NCBI GenBank assembly: GCA_020853515.1 | Contig: JADYYU010000096.1 | Coordinates: forward strand, 1 to 5,694 | Direction of reading: 5' to 3' | Source of the DNA: Chitinophagaceae bacterium | Lineage (GTDB): Bacteria; Bacteroidota; Bacteroidia; Chitinophagales; Chitinophagaceae | Length of the DNA stretch: 5,694 bases | Made by a program: the position numbers and the translations under genes | Shown here: positions 5,588 through 5,694 of the stretch, piece after piece | How positions within the stretch are numbered: the stretch's first letter is position 1 | Layout of the letters: every line of letters begins with the position of its first letter | The notes under the pieces: generated by a model | The model's database searches: none | Told to the model about the DNA's origin: nothing | What the model saw: only the letters and a program-made list of their open reading frames with translations

Positions 5588-5694
5588 AATGGCCGTTCTC
5601 CGGGCTTTTAGCTGTCTCGACCAAAAGTGGCGGGATTGCCGCAATACAGACGAATCGAACATTCTAATGGTTGGTGTCTCGAGGCCTACCGATA

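Larger units (their letters stand above)
5499..5694. other. Gene-free spacer resembling a Bacteroidota interspersed repeat
   Basis: No coding frame with plausible start, length and composition is present. The stretch is clearly richer in GC and in short inverted repeats than the genes: GGCG/CGCC (5501-5504/5512-5515), the 28-bp palindrome, the 5559-5587 hairpin, ATTGC-C-GCAAT (5635-5645), and a direct repeat TGTCTCGA (5613-5620 and 5675-5682). The sequence GGCTTTCCGCTTCAAGTCC (5538-5556) closely recalls a segment I remember from repeated Bacteroidota intergenic elements, but this is recall, not a search result. It may be a REP-like element, a structured RNA or mobile-element debris. The element probably continues past the window edge. 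Confidence 0.45.

Noticed and set aside
5570..5662. Short minus-strand ATG frame (30 residues) in the terminal spacer
   Set aside because: Arg/Ser-rich, no promoter, lies across the second hairpin; likely a chance frame in a repeat.
5640..5670. GTTCGATTC on the minus strand, resembling a tRNA T-loop
   Set aside because: The flanking bases do not form the 5-bp T stem, and no acceptor, D or anticodon arms could be laid out around it.
1..5694. CRISPR array, transposase, phage genes, toxin-antitoxin or defence island
   Set aside because: No regularly spaced direct repeats and no such protein motifs were found; the helicase alone is not evidence for a defence system.

Overview
The window looks like chromosomal DNA of a Bacteroidota bacterium, probably of the Chitinophagales/Sphingobacteriales type (the finer placement is inference). 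Three things point there. Two encoded proteins end in type IX secretion (T9SS) C-terminal sorting domains. One of them has a signal peptide cleaved before a Gln, as is usual in this phylum. The start regions carry the phylum's TTG / TAnnTTTG-type promoter elements and lack Shine-Dalgarno sequences. No phage, transposase, tRNA, rRNA or CRISPR array is visible.

Layout. Positions 1-714 (+) hold the C-terminal part of a secreted sulfatase with a T9SS-like tail; its start and catalytic core lie before the window. It abuts, stop codon to stop codon with no base between, a minus-strand gene (1161-715) for a 148-residue J-domain protein with a KTSC domain. Upstream of that, on the same strand, is a complete 619-residue UPF1/IGHMBP2-like superfamily 1 helicase (3114-1255). 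A 111-bp divergent promoter region separates the helicase from a plus-strand gene for a 143-residue multi-pass membrane protein (3226-3657). It is followed 75 bp later by a 575-residue secreted protein (3733-5460) made of seven propeller-like modules and a T9SS tail. The last 234 bp (5461-5694) hold no convincing gene. They contain a 28-bp near-perfect GC-rich palindrome and further hairpins, and look like a Bacteroidota interspersed-repeat spacer.

How the genes relate. The sulfatase and the propeller protein are probably both exported by T9SS to the surface or medium. The helicase and J-domain proteins are cytoplasmic, share a strand, and may be partly co-transcribed across a 93-bp gap, although each has its own candidate promoter. 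Nothing ties all five genes into one pathway. I do not see a clear new multi-gene system. The points most worth a second look are the structured terminal spacer, the seven-fold repeat in the secreted protein, the J-domain/KTSC fusion, and the compact divergent promoter with a near-leaderless helicase start.
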